The notes: a model not told the origin generated them from the sequence alone. A stretch of DNA of 64,000 nucleotides from Candidatus Rokuibacteriota bacterium (GCA_003220265.1 QHRW01000015.1:1-64000), one strand, 5' to 3'. Counted from the stretch's first letter, positions 8,409-16,912 are shown. Numbers and translations are program-made.

Positions 8409-9570
8409 GCGCGAGCAGCACCTCGCGCGCCTCGGCGTCCCACCCGGCGCGCCACGTCACCTCGCGCGCCTTCAGCACGTTGGCGCGCAGCCGATCGAGC
8501 CACGGCGTGGCCGGAAACCGCGCCAGCAGATCCACCCACTGGCGGGCCAGCGCGCCGGCGTCGGCGAAGCGCAGGCCCGTGTCGTCGTGGCGCAGCATCT
8601 CGTCGAGACACGGGCCGTAGTCGAGCGCGCACACGGGCAGCCCGGCGCCCTGCATGTCGGCGATCTTCATCGGCAGGTCGAGCCCCGACGCGGAGCGATG
8701 CAGGCAGAGGCCGAGGTCGGGGATGCGACGACCGGGCAGCGCGGCGGCGGCCGCCTCGAATCCGGCGCGGCGCGCGCCGCGGCCGGTGAGCAGCACGAGC
8801 ACGTCGGGAAACGGGCGCCCGGCCACCAGGGCCTCGCAGCGCCGCACGGCCTCGAGCAGCACATCGAAATCCTCGTCACGCGTCCACGAGGTCGGGCTCA
8901 CCACGATCGCCGGGCGGCGGTCGTCGAGCCCGAGCGTGTCGGCCAGGCGCCGGCGCCAGCTCTCGCGCGCTTCGGGCGCGAGCGGCGCGAAGCGGGCGGC
9001 CGGCCGATCGCGCAGCACCGTGACCGGCGCCAGTCCCCAGCGCTGGGCCAGCGCCTCGCGCAGCGCGTCCGACACGGCGAGATGCGCGTCGGCGCGGCGG
9101 CCGAGCGCGCGCTCGTACCAGCGCGCGAGGCCGACGATCGGGTGGCGCGCGCCCACGCCGAGCGCCAGCACCGCCCACGCCAGATTGTGCCAGTCGATGA
9201 CGAGCCGGGCGCCCCGCAGGCGGGCCGCTGCAACAGTTACAAGCAATGTCGGAATTGCCGGGGGGCTCTGGACGAGGATCACGTCAGGCTTGCGTAGCAC
9301 GACCATGAACACCCAGACTAGGCGGAGTGCCTGGACGACGGCGCGCGCGGCCGCGGCGGGCAGCAGCAACGCGCGAGGCCAGGCGCGCTCGCGCGCGGGA
9401 GGAAGCAGATGGCAGGTGATCCGGGGATGGTCGCGCAGCTCCGCGTGGAGCGCGCTCCCCGCGCAGGCGACGACGTCGACGTCGACGTGATGGGCCGCCA
9501 GCGCTTCGGCGTGGTACTGCATGCGGGGACTGCGCCCCAGGTCACCGAGAACAACCGTCGTTACTCGCAT
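8401..9570 (-). CDS. ALG1-like GT family beta-mannosyltransferase
   Basis: 389 aa with the start at 9570, chosen because it begins directly with MRVTTVVLGDLGRSPRMQYH, the conserved ALG1 N-terminus; an in-frame ATG at 9600 adds ten unconserved residues. Further blocks typical of ALG1 are QSPPAIPTL, LVIDWHNLAW, HPIVGLARWYER, SPTSWTRDEDFDVLLEAV and LGLCLHRSASGLDLPMK. In eukaryotes ALG1 adds the first beta-mannose to GlcNAc2-PP-dolichol. Compared with my memory of human ALG1, the protein lacks roughly 18-20 residues just before LGLCLH, the segment around 'PWL..DYP.LL'. It carries no N-terminal membrane helix. It is read together with the oligosaccharyltransferase gene and diverges from the GT28 gene. 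Confidence 0.85.
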   Translation of the reverse strand: MRVTTVVLGDLGRSPRMQYHAEALAAHHVDVDVVACAGSALHAELRDHPRITCHLLPPARERAWPRALLLPAAAARAVVQALRLVWVFMVVLRKPDVILVQSPPAIPTLLVTVAAARLRGARLVIDWHNLAWAVLALGVGARHPIVGLARWYERALGRRADAHLAVSDALREALAQRWGLAPVTVLRDRPAARFAPLAPEARESWRRRLADTLGLDDRRPAIVVSPTSWTRDEDFDVLLEAVRRCEALVAGRPFPDVLVLLTGRGARRAGFEAAAAALPGRRIPDLGLCLHRSASGLDLPMKIADMQGAGLPVCALDYGPCLDEMLRHDDTGLRFADAGALARQWVDLLARFPATPWLDRLRANVLKAREVTWRAGWDAEAREVLLAHA

Positions 9571-9623
9571 ACGCTCGCGCAGCCACGAGGAGCCTAACAT
9601 ACCGCGCCGGCTGTTCCCTTCCG

Positions 9624-10727
9624 ATGCCTGAACGGCGTCGCGTCCTCGTCGTCGTCGGCCCCACTGCCGGTCACGTCTACCCCGCGCTGGCGCTCGCGGA
9701 GGCGTGGCACGCGCTGGATCCGGCCACCGACGTCCGCTTCGCCGGAGCGCTGGACGGCCCGGCCACGCGCCTGCTGGGCGCGCGCGGCTTCCGGCTGGAT
9801 CCCGTCAGCGGCTCGCAGCTCGTCAACGTCGGCGTCGCCGGCAAGCTGGCGGCGGTGCCCCGCGTGGTCGCCGGGATGGCGCAGGCACGGCGGCTGCTGC
9901 GCGCCCACGGCAGCCGGCTCGTGATCGGCCTCGGCGGCTACGCCTCGGGGGCCGTGCTGCTTGCGGGCCGTGCGCTCGGCGCCCGGGTGACGATCCACGA
10001 GGCCAACGTCGTGCCCGGCGTGGCCAACCGGCTGCTGGCGCCGGTCGCCCACCGGGTCTATCTCGGCTTCGCGGCCACCGCGCCCGCCTTCTCCGCACGC
10101 AAGCGCGTGCTGACCGGGCATCCCGTGCGCGCCGACATCGCGGCGCTGGCCGGCGAGCGCCGCGCCGCGCCCGACCGCGAGCGGCCGGCGCGCGTGCTCG
10201 TGCTCAGCAGCACGCGCGGCGAGGCGTTCCTGGCCGCGCGCGTGCCGGCGCTGCTGCGCGACCTCGAGCGCCGCGGCCTCGTCGTCGAGGCGCTCCACCA
10301 GACGGGCGAGGTCGCGCCCGGCGACGTCGCCCACGCCTACCGCCGCCACGGCGTGAAGGCGACGGTGGCGCCGTACCTGGACGAGATCGCCAGCGCGTAT
10401 CGCTGGGCGGATCTGGTCATCGCCCGCTCGGGCGCCGGCACCATCGCCGAGGCCGCCGCCGCCGGCGTGCCGTCCCTGCTCGTGCCGCTCGGCGACGCCT
10501 CGGGCGACCACCAGGCCGCCAACGCCGCCGTGGTGGCCGGCGCCGGCGCCGGGCTGGCGGTGCGCGAGACCGAGTGGCGCGACGAGGCGCTGGCCGCGCG
10601 CGTCGTCGCGCTGCTGGACGGGCCCGCGTGGAGGACGGCCTCCGCGGCCGCCCGCGCCCTGGCGATGCCGGATGCCGCGGCCCGGATCGTAGCCGACTGC
10701 GAACGGCTGATGGCGGGGCGCTGGTGA
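9624..10727 (+). CDS. MurG-like GT28 glycosyltransferase (ALG13/14-type role)
   Basis: 367 aa, a single-chain GT-B of family 28. Visible motifs are GPTAGHVYPALALAEA near the N-terminus, GLGGYASGAV, HEANVVPGVANR and, in the C-terminal donor half, ARSGAGTIAEAAAAGVPSLL with GDHQAANA. MurG adds GlcNAc to undecaprenyl-PP-MurNAc. In eukaryotes the split MurG homologue ALG13/ALG14 adds the second GlcNAc to GlcNAc-PP-dolichol. This gene starts a three-gene run with the sugar-phosphate transferase and the ALG11-like enzyme and is not in a cell-wall cluster, so the second-sugar role is the better inference. Its TGA overlaps the next GTG start by 2 nt. A true peptidoglycan MurG cannot be excluded from sequence alone. 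Confidence 0.8.
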   Translation: MPERRRVLVVVGPTAGHVYPALALAEAWHALDPATDVRFAGALDGPATRLLGARGFRLDPVSGSQLVNVGVAGKLAAVPRVVAGMAQARRLLRAHGSRLVIGLGGYASGAVLLAGRALGARVTIHEANVVPGVANRLLAPVAHRVYLGFAATAPAFSARKRVLTGHPVRADIAALAGERRAAPDRERPARVLVLSSTRGEAFLAARVPALLRDLERRGLVVEALHQTGEVAPGDVAHAYRRHGVKATVAPYLDEIASAYRWADLVIARSGAGTIAEAAAAGVPSLLVPLGDASGDHQAANAAVVAGAGAGLAVRETEWRDEALAARVVALLDGPAWRTASAAARALAMPDAAARIVADCERLMAGRW

Positions 10728-11671
10728 GCTATCTCGCCCTGCTCATCATCTCCGGGATCCTCGCGGTGATCCTCACGCCGGCGGTGCGCGCGCTGGGGCA
10801 ACGCTTCGGTGTGCTCGACGTGCCCGGCGCGCGCAAGATCCACACGGTGTCGGTCCCCCGCATCGGCGGCGTCAGCGTGACGCTCGCCGCCGTGCTGGGA
10901 CTGGCGGCGGCGACGGCGGCCGGCTGGGTGGCCGTGGCCGATCTCGAGGGTTGGCTGCCCGCGCTGCTCGGCGGCCTCATCGTCTTCGCGGTGGGATTGC
11001 GCGACGACCTCCGGCCGGTGCGGCCCGCCGTGAAGCTCGGCTGCCAGGTGACGGCCGCCGGCGTGGCGGTGGCGCTCGGCGTGCGCATCGACCACGTGAC
11101 GCTGCTGGGCACGACGCACGCGCTCGGCGTGCTGGCCGTGCCGCTCACGATGCTGTGGATCGTGGGCCTCTCCAACGCCTTCAACCTGATGGACGGCCTC
11201 GACGGGCTGGCCACGGGGCTCGCGATCATCGCCGCCGCCACCTGCGCCGCCGTGTCGATCTCGCGCGGCGACAGCCAGGGCGGCCTGCTGCTGGTGGCGC
11301 TGCTCGGCGCGCTGTGCGGCTTCCTGCCCTACAACTTCAACCCGGCCACGATCTTCCTCGGCGACTCCGGCAGCCTCGTGGTGGGCTACGTGCTGGCGGT
11401 GACGGCCGTCACCGGCTGGCAGAAGGGCGCCACCGCGCTGGCGGTGGCGGTGCCGCTGCTGATCTTCGCGCTGCCGATCTCGGAGACCGTGCTCTCCGTC
11501 GTGCGCCGCACCCGCGACCTCGGCATCCGGCACGTGTTCTCCGCCGACCAGCAGCACATCCACTACCGGCTGCTCGGGCTCGGCCTCTCCCACCGTGGCG
11601 CCGTGCTGCTCCTCTACGTCGTCTCGCTCGCGCTCGCGCTCCTCGCCCTGGCCACGATGCAGCTGCGCTGA
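10724..11671 (+). CDS. WecA/TagO-type polyprenyl-phosphate sugar-1-phosphate transferase
   Basis: 315 aa starting at a GTG that overlaps the GT28 stop. It is a polytopic membrane protein of the MraY/WecA/ALG7 superfamily. Motifs in order are RKIHTVSVPRIGG in the first cytoplasmic loop, GLRDD, NAFNLMDGLDGLATG (Mg-binding aspartates), FLGDSGS and the C-terminal HIHYRLLGLG histidine motif. Enzymes of this type transfer HexNAc-1-phosphate from a UDP-sugar to polyprenyl phosphate and so start lipid-linked glycan synthesis. In this cluster it is the logical first step, the counterpart of ALG7. The donor (UDP-GlcNAc or another) is not decided by the sequence. Confidence 0.9.
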   Translation: MSYLALLIISGILAVILTPAVRALGQRFGVLDVPGARKIHTVSVPRIGGVSVTLAAVLGLAAATAAGWVAVADLEGWLPALLGGLIVFAVGLRDDLRPVRPAVKLGCQVTAAGVAVALGVRIDHVTLLGTTHALGVLAVPLTMLWIVGLSNAFNLMDGLDGLATGLAIIAAATCAAVSISRGDSQGGLLLVALLGALCGFLPYNFNPATIFLGDSGSLVVGYVLAVTAVTGWQKGATALAVAVPLLIFALPISETVLSVVRRTRDLGIRHVFSADQQHIHYRLLGLGLSHRGAVLLLYVVSLALALLALATMQLR

Positions 11672-12813
11672 TGCGGATCCTCTTCCTGCAGCCGTCGCTG
11701 TCCCCGCCGGGCGGCGGCAACGGCGTCGCGGCCTGGATGCTGCAAGCCCTCAAGGACGAGCACGAGCTGACCGTGCTCACCTGGACGGCCATCGATCTGG
11801 AGGCGATGAACCGGTTCTGGGGGACGGCGCTGAAGGCGGGTGACTTTCGCACCATGCGCGTACCGGCCGCGGTGCGGCGCATCGTCGACGCGCTGCCGCT
11901 GCCGCTCGCGCTGCTCCGCACCGCCATCATGCTGCGAATGGCCCAGCGGCTGCGCGCGCACTACGACGTGCCGGTGACCGCCAACAACGAGGCCGACTTC
12001 GGCACCGTCGGCGTCCAGTACGTGCACTATCCGTGGAACGTCTTTCCGCGGCCCGAGGTCGACATCCGCTGGTATCACGTCAAGGCGCTGCTGCCGATGT
12101 ACTACTGGCTCTGCCGCACGGTGGCGCGGTTCACGACGGCCGGCATGCACCGCAACATCACGCTGGTGAACTCCGACTGGACCGGCCGCCTGGCCAACCG
12201 GCGCTACGGCTTCGTCTCGCGCACGGTCTACCCGCCGGTGACGGGCGAGTTCCCCGCGGTCCCGTGGGAGTTTCGCGAGCCCGGCTTCGTCTGCATCGGC
12301 CGGATGTCCCGCGAGAAGAACCTGGATCGCGTGATCGACATCGTGGAGGGCGTGCGGCGGCACATGCCGGGCGTCACGCTGCACATCGTGGGCACGCCCG
12401 ACGACCGGGTCTACGTGCGCCGCATCGCCGCGCGCGCGCGGGCCGCCGGCTTCGCCATCCACCAGAACCTCTCGCGCGACGCGCTGGCCGACCTGCTGAC
12501 CCACCAGCGCTACGGCATCCACGGCATGCTCGAGGAGCACTTCGGCATGGCGCCCGCCGAGATGGTGCGGGCGGGCTGCATCGTGTGGGTGCCCAACGGC
12601 GGCGGCCAGGTGGAGATCGTGGCCGACGCCCGGCTCACCTACGACTCGGTCGAGGACGCCATCGCCAAGATCGTGCGCACGCTGCGCGAGCCCGGCCAGG
12701 AGGCCGCGCTGCGCGCGCACCTGGCGGCGCGCGCGCCGCTGTTCTCGCCCGAGCAATTCATGCGCGGCGTGCGGGCGGCGGTCCTCGACGCCAAGGAGGG
12801 CCGCCTGCGATGA
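11671..12813 (+). CDS. ALG11-like GT4 glycosyltransferase
   Basis: 380 aa. The ATG shares its A with the preceding TGA. Blocks seen are PPGGGNGVAAW near the N-terminus, VQYVHYPWN, NITLVNSDWT, VYPPV, a donor-domain GRMSREKNLDRVI and the nucleotide-sugar binding region GMLEEHFGMAPAEMVRAG. YVHYP, VNSxWT, VYPP and an EHFG..E...AG block are shared with eukaryotic ALG11, which adds the two alpha-1,2-mannoses that finish the cytosolic part of the dolichol-linked glycan. The match is weaker than for the ALG1-like and ALG2-like genes, so it could be another GT4 retaining transferase. It is the last gene of the plus-strand run and converges on the flippase gene. Confidence 0.75.
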   Translation: MRILFLQPSLSPPGGGNGVAAWMLQALKDEHELTVLTWTAIDLEAMNRFWGTALKAGDFRTMRVPAAVRRIVDALPLPLALLRTAIMLRMAQRLRAHYDVPVTANNEADFGTVGVQYVHYPWNVFPRPEVDIRWYHVKALLPMYYWLCRTVARFTTAGMHRNITLVNSDWTGRLANRRYGFVSRTVYPPVTGEFPAVPWEFREPGFVCIGRMSREKNLDRVIDIVEGVRRHMPGVTLHIVGTPDDRVYVRRIAARARAAGFAIHQNLSRDALADLLTHQRYGIHGMLEEHFGMAPAEMVRAGCIVWVPNGGGQVEIVADARLTYDSVEDAIAKIVRTLREPGQEAALRAHLAARAPLFSPEQFMRGVRAAVLDAKEGRLR

Positions 12814-12820
12814 GGCGCCC

Positions 12821-14632
12821 TCAGGGGTTGCCGGGGACGCGGCGGACGTCGGGGGGCTTGGGGGCCATCTCGGCGCCCCCGTCGAGAAGATCCAGAAGAT
12901 CCTCGTAGGGGCCGACGGCGGCCACGCGCCCGTCGCGCAGCACCGCGAGACGGTCGCAGCGGCGCACCGTGGTGAGGCGATGCGCGATCACGATCAGCGT
13001 CTTCACGCCGCGGAGCGCGTCCAGGGCGGCGATCAGCTCGCGCTCGGTCGGCGTGTCGAGCGCCGAGGTGGCCTCGTCGAAGACGAGCACCTCCGGCTCG
13101 TAGTAGAGCGCGCGCGCGATCGCGATGCGCTGGCGCTGGCCGCCCGACAGCCGTGTGCCGCGCTCGCCCAGCAGCGTGTCGAGCCCGCGCGGGAGCGCGG
13201 CCACCACGTCGGCCACCTGGGCCACGCGAAGCGCGGCCAGCACCCGCCGATCGTCGATGTCCGCGTCCGGCAGGCCGAAGGCCACGTTGCGGCGAACCGT
13301 GTCGTCCAGGATGAACGGCTCCTGCGGCACGTACCCGATGTGCCGCTGCCACGAGCGCAGCGCGCTCGCGATGTCGCGGCCGTCCACCGTGATGCGCCCG
13401 GCCGTCGGCGGGAGTAGCCCCAGCAGCACGTCGATCAGCGTGCTCTTGCCCGCGCCCGAGGGCCCCACCACGCCGAGCGACTCGCCCTTGGCGATGGTGA
13501 GGCTGACGTCCACCAGCACGGGCTCCCGCTCGCCCTCGTACGTGTACGACACGCGCTCCAGCGCGATGGCGCGCGTGAAGCGGATGGGCGCCACCGTGCC
13601 TCCGTCCACGGGCGCCGGCGGGGGCAGCGCGGTGAGATCGGCGCGCAGGTCGTGGATCCACGCGCGGCTGTAGCGGAGCTGCGTGACGTACAGCATGACG
13701 CGGTTCGCCGCCGGGATGACGCGGAAGCCGGCATAGGCGAAGAGGCCCAGCAGCGGCAGGGCGGCGGCGCCGCTGCGCAGCGTCAGCAGCAGGCTGACGG
13801 CGAGCAGGCCGCACACGAACGTCGTCTCCACGCCCATGCGCAGGGAGGCGGCGACCGCCACGTAGCGCGAGCGCAGCCGCGCGGACTGCGCGACGCGGTC
13901 GTCGAACTGCGAGAGAAAGAAGCTCTCGCGTCCGATCACCTTCACCTCCTTGACGCTGCCCAGGCTCTGCTGGAGCGACTGGAGGATGTCGGTGTCGAGC
14001 TCCTGCACGGCGCGGCCCCAGCGCGCGGTGGCGTGCCGCGAGAGCGTGAGCGGCAGCAGCAGCAGCCCGCCCACGACGACCACCGCGATGGCCGTGATCC
14101 CCGGGGCCGTCAGCGCGAGGATCACGACGATGCCCGCCACCACCAGCGTCTCGCTGGCCGTGCTGACCAGCGAGCCGAGCACGCCCCGAAACACGGTGTG
14201 CACGGCGTCGGTCACGCGGTGGATGAGGCCGGCCGAGTTGCGGCGGAAGTGGAAGGCGTACGGCGCGCCGAGATAAGCGGCCAGCAGCCGGTGCGAGAGC
14301 TGGCGCACGGAGACGTTGAGCGCCTGCTCCTGGGTCCACGCCACCGCGGTCAGCAGCGCGTTGCGGGCGACGTAGAAGGCCATGACCAGCAGCGTGAAGA
14401 CCAGGATCACGGCCGCGGGATCCTGGCGCGGCAGGCGCGGATAGATCCACGCCGCCACCGGCAGCGTGGCCGCGCGGGCCGGATCGCCGAGGATCGTGAT
14501 GAGCCCGAAGGCGGCGCCGGCGCCCACGGCCTCGGCGACGGCCGCGGCCAGCGTGACGGGGATCAGCGCCATCCAGCGCCAGCGCGCCTGCGGTGAGAGC
14601 AGCGCGAGACACGCGCGAATGTCCGCCAACAT
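12821..14632 (-). CDS. ABC transporter, PglK-like lipid-linked oligosaccharide flippase
   Basis: 603 aa with the start at 14632; an ATG at 14692 would prefix a poor leader and run to within 12 nt of the divergent lipoprotein start. It has an N-terminal exporter membrane domain (about six helices, residues 20-300) and a C-terminal ATPase with GPSGAGKST (Walker A), YVPQEPF (Q-loop), RLSGGQRQR (signature), VLVFDEATSALD (Walker B) and IAHRL (switch His). A fused half-transporter of this architecture beside an oligosaccharyltransferase is how PglK is found in Campylobacter, so flipping of the lipid-linked glycan is the likely role. An MsbA-like lipid exporter is the alternative. The last 20 or so codons, including the tail MAPKPPDVRRVPGNP, coincide with a copy of the 3' hairpin repeat. 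Confidence 0.82.
   Translation of the reverse strand: MLADIRACLALLSPQARWRWMALIPVTLAAAVAEAVGAGAAFGLITILGDPARAATLPVAAWIYPRLPRQDPAAVILVFTLLVMAFYVARNALLTAVAWTQEQALNVSVRQLSHRLLAAYLGAPYAFHFRRNSAGLIHRVTDAVHTVFRGVLGSLVSTASETLVVAGIVVILALTAPGITAIAVVVVGGLLLLPLTLSRHATARWGRAVQELDTDILQSLQQSLGSVKEVKVIGRESFFLSQFDDRVAQSARLRSRYVAVAASLRMGVETTFVCGLLAVSLLLTLRSGAAALPLLGLFAYAGFRVIPAANRVMLYVTQLRYSRAWIHDLRADLTALPPPAPVDGGTVAPIRFTRAIALERVSYTYEGEREPVLVDVSLTIAKGESLGVVGPSGAGKSTLIDVLLGLLPPTAGRITVDGRDIASALRSWQRHIGYVPQEPFILDDTVRRNVAFGLPDADIDDRRVLAALRVAQVADVVAALPRGLDTLLGERGTRLSGGQRQRIAIARALYYEPEVLVFDEATSALDTPTERELIAALDALRGVKTLIVIAHRLTTVRRCDRLAVLRDGRVAAVGPYEDLLDLLDGGAEMAPKPPDVRRVPGNP
12853..12884 (-). repeat. 3'-end hairpin repeat (family A), copy 1
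   Basis: Arms at 12860-12866 and 12874-12880 form a 7-bp GC stem (one mismatch) around a 7-nt loop, read in the direction of the flippase gene. Unlike the other copies, it lies inside the coding region, just before the stop codon. Confidence 0.6.
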
Positions 14633-14703
14633 CCCGGCTATGCTCTCACATCGCCCTCCCTCCACCATCCCTCGACGGCACCGGCCGTGCATTGCCCCAG
14701 TCC

Positions 14704-15333
14704 GTGATTTACCGGGCTCTGCTGGTCGTGGCGCTCCTGCTCTCCGGCTGTGCCGGACGCGTCGGCCTGCCGGAGCGCACGGTCTCGGCCACCGCCGGCG
14801 GCGTCGAGGTTGCCGGCGCGGTCGGAGCCTGGCGCGGGTGGCCGTCGCAGCTCGACCGCGTGGTGACGCCCGTCCTCGTCGGCGTCACCAACCACGGTGC
14901 CGCGCCGGTGCGCCTCGACGTGACGACGTTCGGCCTCGCGCTCGCCCAGGGAGGCCGCCTCGCGGCCGTCCTGCCGGGCGACGTCCGCGGGACCGTGGCC
15001 GAGCCCGGCCCGGCGGCGCTGCCGCGCGCCGGTCTCGCGCTGGGGCCGACCCGCGAGGGCTCCGGCCCGGGCTGGGCGCTCAACGACCCCGGGCCCGATC
15101 CGCGCACCGATCCGACCGTCGAGCCCGACCGCACGTGGGAGCTGCCCAGCGCCGACATGCTCGACCTCGCGCTGCCGGAGGGCGTGCTGGCGCCGGGCCG
15201 GACGGCGCGCGGGTTCGTCTACTTCGAGCGCGCGCCGCGGGGCACCGGCTCCGTCACGCTCAGGTGGCCGGTGGTCGACGCGCAGAGCGGCGAGACGCTC
15301 GGCGTGATCGCAATTCCGCTGACGCTGCCGTAA
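14704..15333 (+). CDS. Lipoprotein of unknown function
   Basis: 209 aa with a GTG start at 14704, chosen because it directly precedes a lipoprotein signal (IYRALLVVALLLSGC); the longer ORF upstream would bury it. The mature protein looks like an all-beta domain of about 190 aa, with alternating hydrophobic strands such as LVGVTNHGAAPVRLDV, and a Pro/Asp-rich middle. The stretch about contributions at fixed limits ('LAPGRTARGFVYFE') is typical of periplasmic Ig-like folds, but no family is recognised. It diverges from the flippase with 71 bp between them and could share its control region. A link to glycosylation is only positional. Confidence 0.6.
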   Translation: MIYRALLVVALLLSGCAGRVGLPERTVSATAGGVEVAGAVGAWRGWPSQLDRVVTPVLVGVTNHGAAPVRLDVTTFGLALAQGGRLAAVLPGDVRGTVAEPGPAALPRAGLALGPTREGSGPGWALNDPGPDPRTDPTVEPDRTWELPSADMLDLALPEGVLAPGRTARGFVYFERAPRGTGSVTLRWPVVDAQSGETLGVIAIPLTLP

Positions 15334-15434
15334 TCGCGAGGGAAGTGCCCGCCGGCCGGGCGTTACCCCGGCGGCTATCCGTATCGAGGTCGCGAGGGCC
15401 TTTAAGATCCTCGCCGTTCTGGCCGGCCTGTCTA

Positions 15435-15508
15435 CATGGGGGCCCCGAAACGGCCCCCAAACCCCCGAATGCTCGGAGCACCCCGGCGAAGCCGTGGTGC
15501 TCCTCGAC
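15435..15508 (+). repeat. 3'-end hairpin repeat (family A), full copy with second hairpin
   Basis: The first hairpin has arms GGGGGCC (15438-15444) and GGCCCCC (15452-15458) with a 7-nt loop CCGAAAC. The second has arms GAGCACC (15476-15482) and GGTGCTC (15496-15502) with an internal CGGC-GAA-GCCG stem. The pair resembles, in reverse orientation, the units of the tandem array at 26896-27186. It lies 105 nt downstream of the lipoprotein stop and before the AMIN-domain gene. Confidence 0.65.
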
Positions 15509-15565
15509 ATCGCTTGCTATCCCGAAACTCGCATGGGGGCGGAGCGTCGCGCTATGCTCGCACGG

Positions 15566-16231
15566 ATGGTGCGGGCGCTCCGGATCCTGGCGATGCTCGT
15601 CACGCTGCTGGCCGGCGCCGATGCCGCGCGTGCGCAAGGCGATCTCGGCGCGCTCACGGAGGCCACCGTCGTCGAGCGCGAGGGCGCGGTGGAAGTGTGG
15701 GTGCGGCTGAGCCGTCCCCCGCGCTATCACGCCGAGCTCATGGACCAGCCCTACCGGCTCGTCCTCGACTTCGACGACACCGCCTATCGCTGGACCACGA
15801 AGGCCGTGTCGGTGGTCCAGGATCCGCTGCGCGAGCTGCGCGGCAGCCAGTACCGCAAGGGCGTGGCCCGGCTGGTGGTCGAGCTGCGCCGGCCGGCGAT
15901 CTACACGATCGAGCAGGATCGCGAGGGGCTGCGCATCATCTTCGCGCGCGAGAAGATCGCGATCGAGCCGCCCGCGCGAGCCACGCCGCGCAGCGCCTCC
16001 CCGCGGCCGCTGGTCTACGGCATCGTGATGCTCGACGCCGAGGCGCACGCCTACATCTTCGATCCGGCCCTGCGGCAGGTGCGGCGCTATCGCGTCGGCG
16101 ACGCCGTGGGCGAGTCGGTGATCGAAACCATCGGCGAGCGCCACGTCGTGCTCAAGACGCCCAGCGGTCGCCTCGAGCTGCGCGTGGAGGAGGCCAAGCC
16201 CGACGCCGCGCCCGCGCCCCGCCCGCGCTGA
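15566..16231 (+). CDS. AMIN-domain periplasmic protein
   Basis: 221 aa from the ATG at 15566, which gives a normal signal peptide ending ADAARAQ; upstream in-frame ATGs (15494, 15554) only add an unconvincing leader, partly encoded in the repeat. Residues about 30-125 form an AMIN-type beta domain (VEVWVRLSRPPRYHAELM...YRLVLDFDDTAY), the module that targets PilQ and AmiC to the envelope or peptidoglycan. The C-terminal 70 residues (YGIVMLDAEAHAYIFDP... VVLKTPSGRLELRV) resemble a PilP/GspC-like small beta domain. No pilus or secretion genes are nearby, so its partner is unknown. Confidence 0.7.
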   Translation: MVRALRILAMLVTLLAGADAARAQGDLGALTEATVVEREGAVEVWVRLSRPPRYHAELMDQPYRLVLDFDDTAYRWTTKAVSVVQDPLRELRGSQYRKGVARLVVELRRPAIYTIEQDREGLRIIFAREKIAIEPPARATPRSASPRPLVYGIVMLDAEAHAYIFDPALRQVRRYRVGDAVGESVIETIGERHVVLKTPSGRLELRVEEAKPDAAPAPRPR

Positions 16232-16234
16232 CCG

Positions 16235-16912
16235 TCAGACGCGCTCGTACACCGCTTCCCACTGCGCCCACGAGCCCCGCTGGGGCGGCGCCCGGCGCAC
16301 GACGTCTTCCGACGCAGTGCCGACGCAGCGGAAGGCGGGCACGGTAAGCGCGTCGAGCTCGCGCCGCCCGTAGAAGTGCACGGCGAGGCCCTGCTTGGGG
16401 CCGTCCTCGTACTCGACCGTGAAGCCGTCGAGGTCGCGCTCGATGACGGTGTGACGGTGATAGACCTCGGTCGAGGCCGAGTTGACGCGCACGAAGAAGA
16501 GCCCGCCCGGCGCCAGCAGCGCGGCCACGCGCGCGAACGCGCGCTCGGCGTCCGCGCGGCGGCCGTGCTGGAGCACCTGGATGGCGACGACGTAGGCCAC
16601 CGGCGCCGGCGGGGTGAAGTCGAGGAAGTCGGCGTGATGCAGCCGCGCGGCCTGGTCCGGCCGGCGCCCGGCGAGCTGCTGCAGCGCCGCCGCCGAGACG
16701 TCCAGGCCGTGCAGCGAGAGTCCGGCGTCGACGAGCGGCAGGAAATTGCGGCCGTTGCCGCAGCCCACGTAGAGGCCCTCGCGCCCCCTCAGCGCCGGCC
16801 GCGCCGCCAGCGCGTCGAGGATCGTGGCGACGAACGCCACCGGCGGCTCGGCGAGATACCGCCCGCGGCGGTACTCCTCGTCCCAGCGCGCGGCGGTGAG
16901 CGCCTCAGCCAA
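16235..16912 (-). CDS. Class I SAM-dependent methyltransferase
   Basis: 225 aa. The SAM-binding motif I is LYVGCGNGRN at about residue 47, followed by an acidic strand end (LHGLDVS) and LLAPGGLFFVRVNS as motif III. The substrate is unknown. It overlaps the upstream cyclase-family gene by 8 nt and is the last gene of a four-gene operon (enolase-like, histidine kinase, cyclase, methyltransferase). A thiopurine or tellurite-resistance type methyltransferase is possible from the fold but not shown. Confidence 0.8.
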   Translation of the reverse strand: MAEALTAARWDEEYRRGRYLAEPPVAFVATILDALAARPALRGREGLYVGCGNGRNFLPLVDAGLSLHGLDVSAAALQQLAGRRPDQAARLHHADFLDFTPPAPVAYVVAIQVLQHGRRADAERAFARVAALLAPGGLFFVRVNSASTEVYHRHTVIERDLDGFTVEYEDGPKQGLAVHFYGRRELDALTVPAFRCVGTASEDVVRRAPPQRGSWAQWEAVYERV

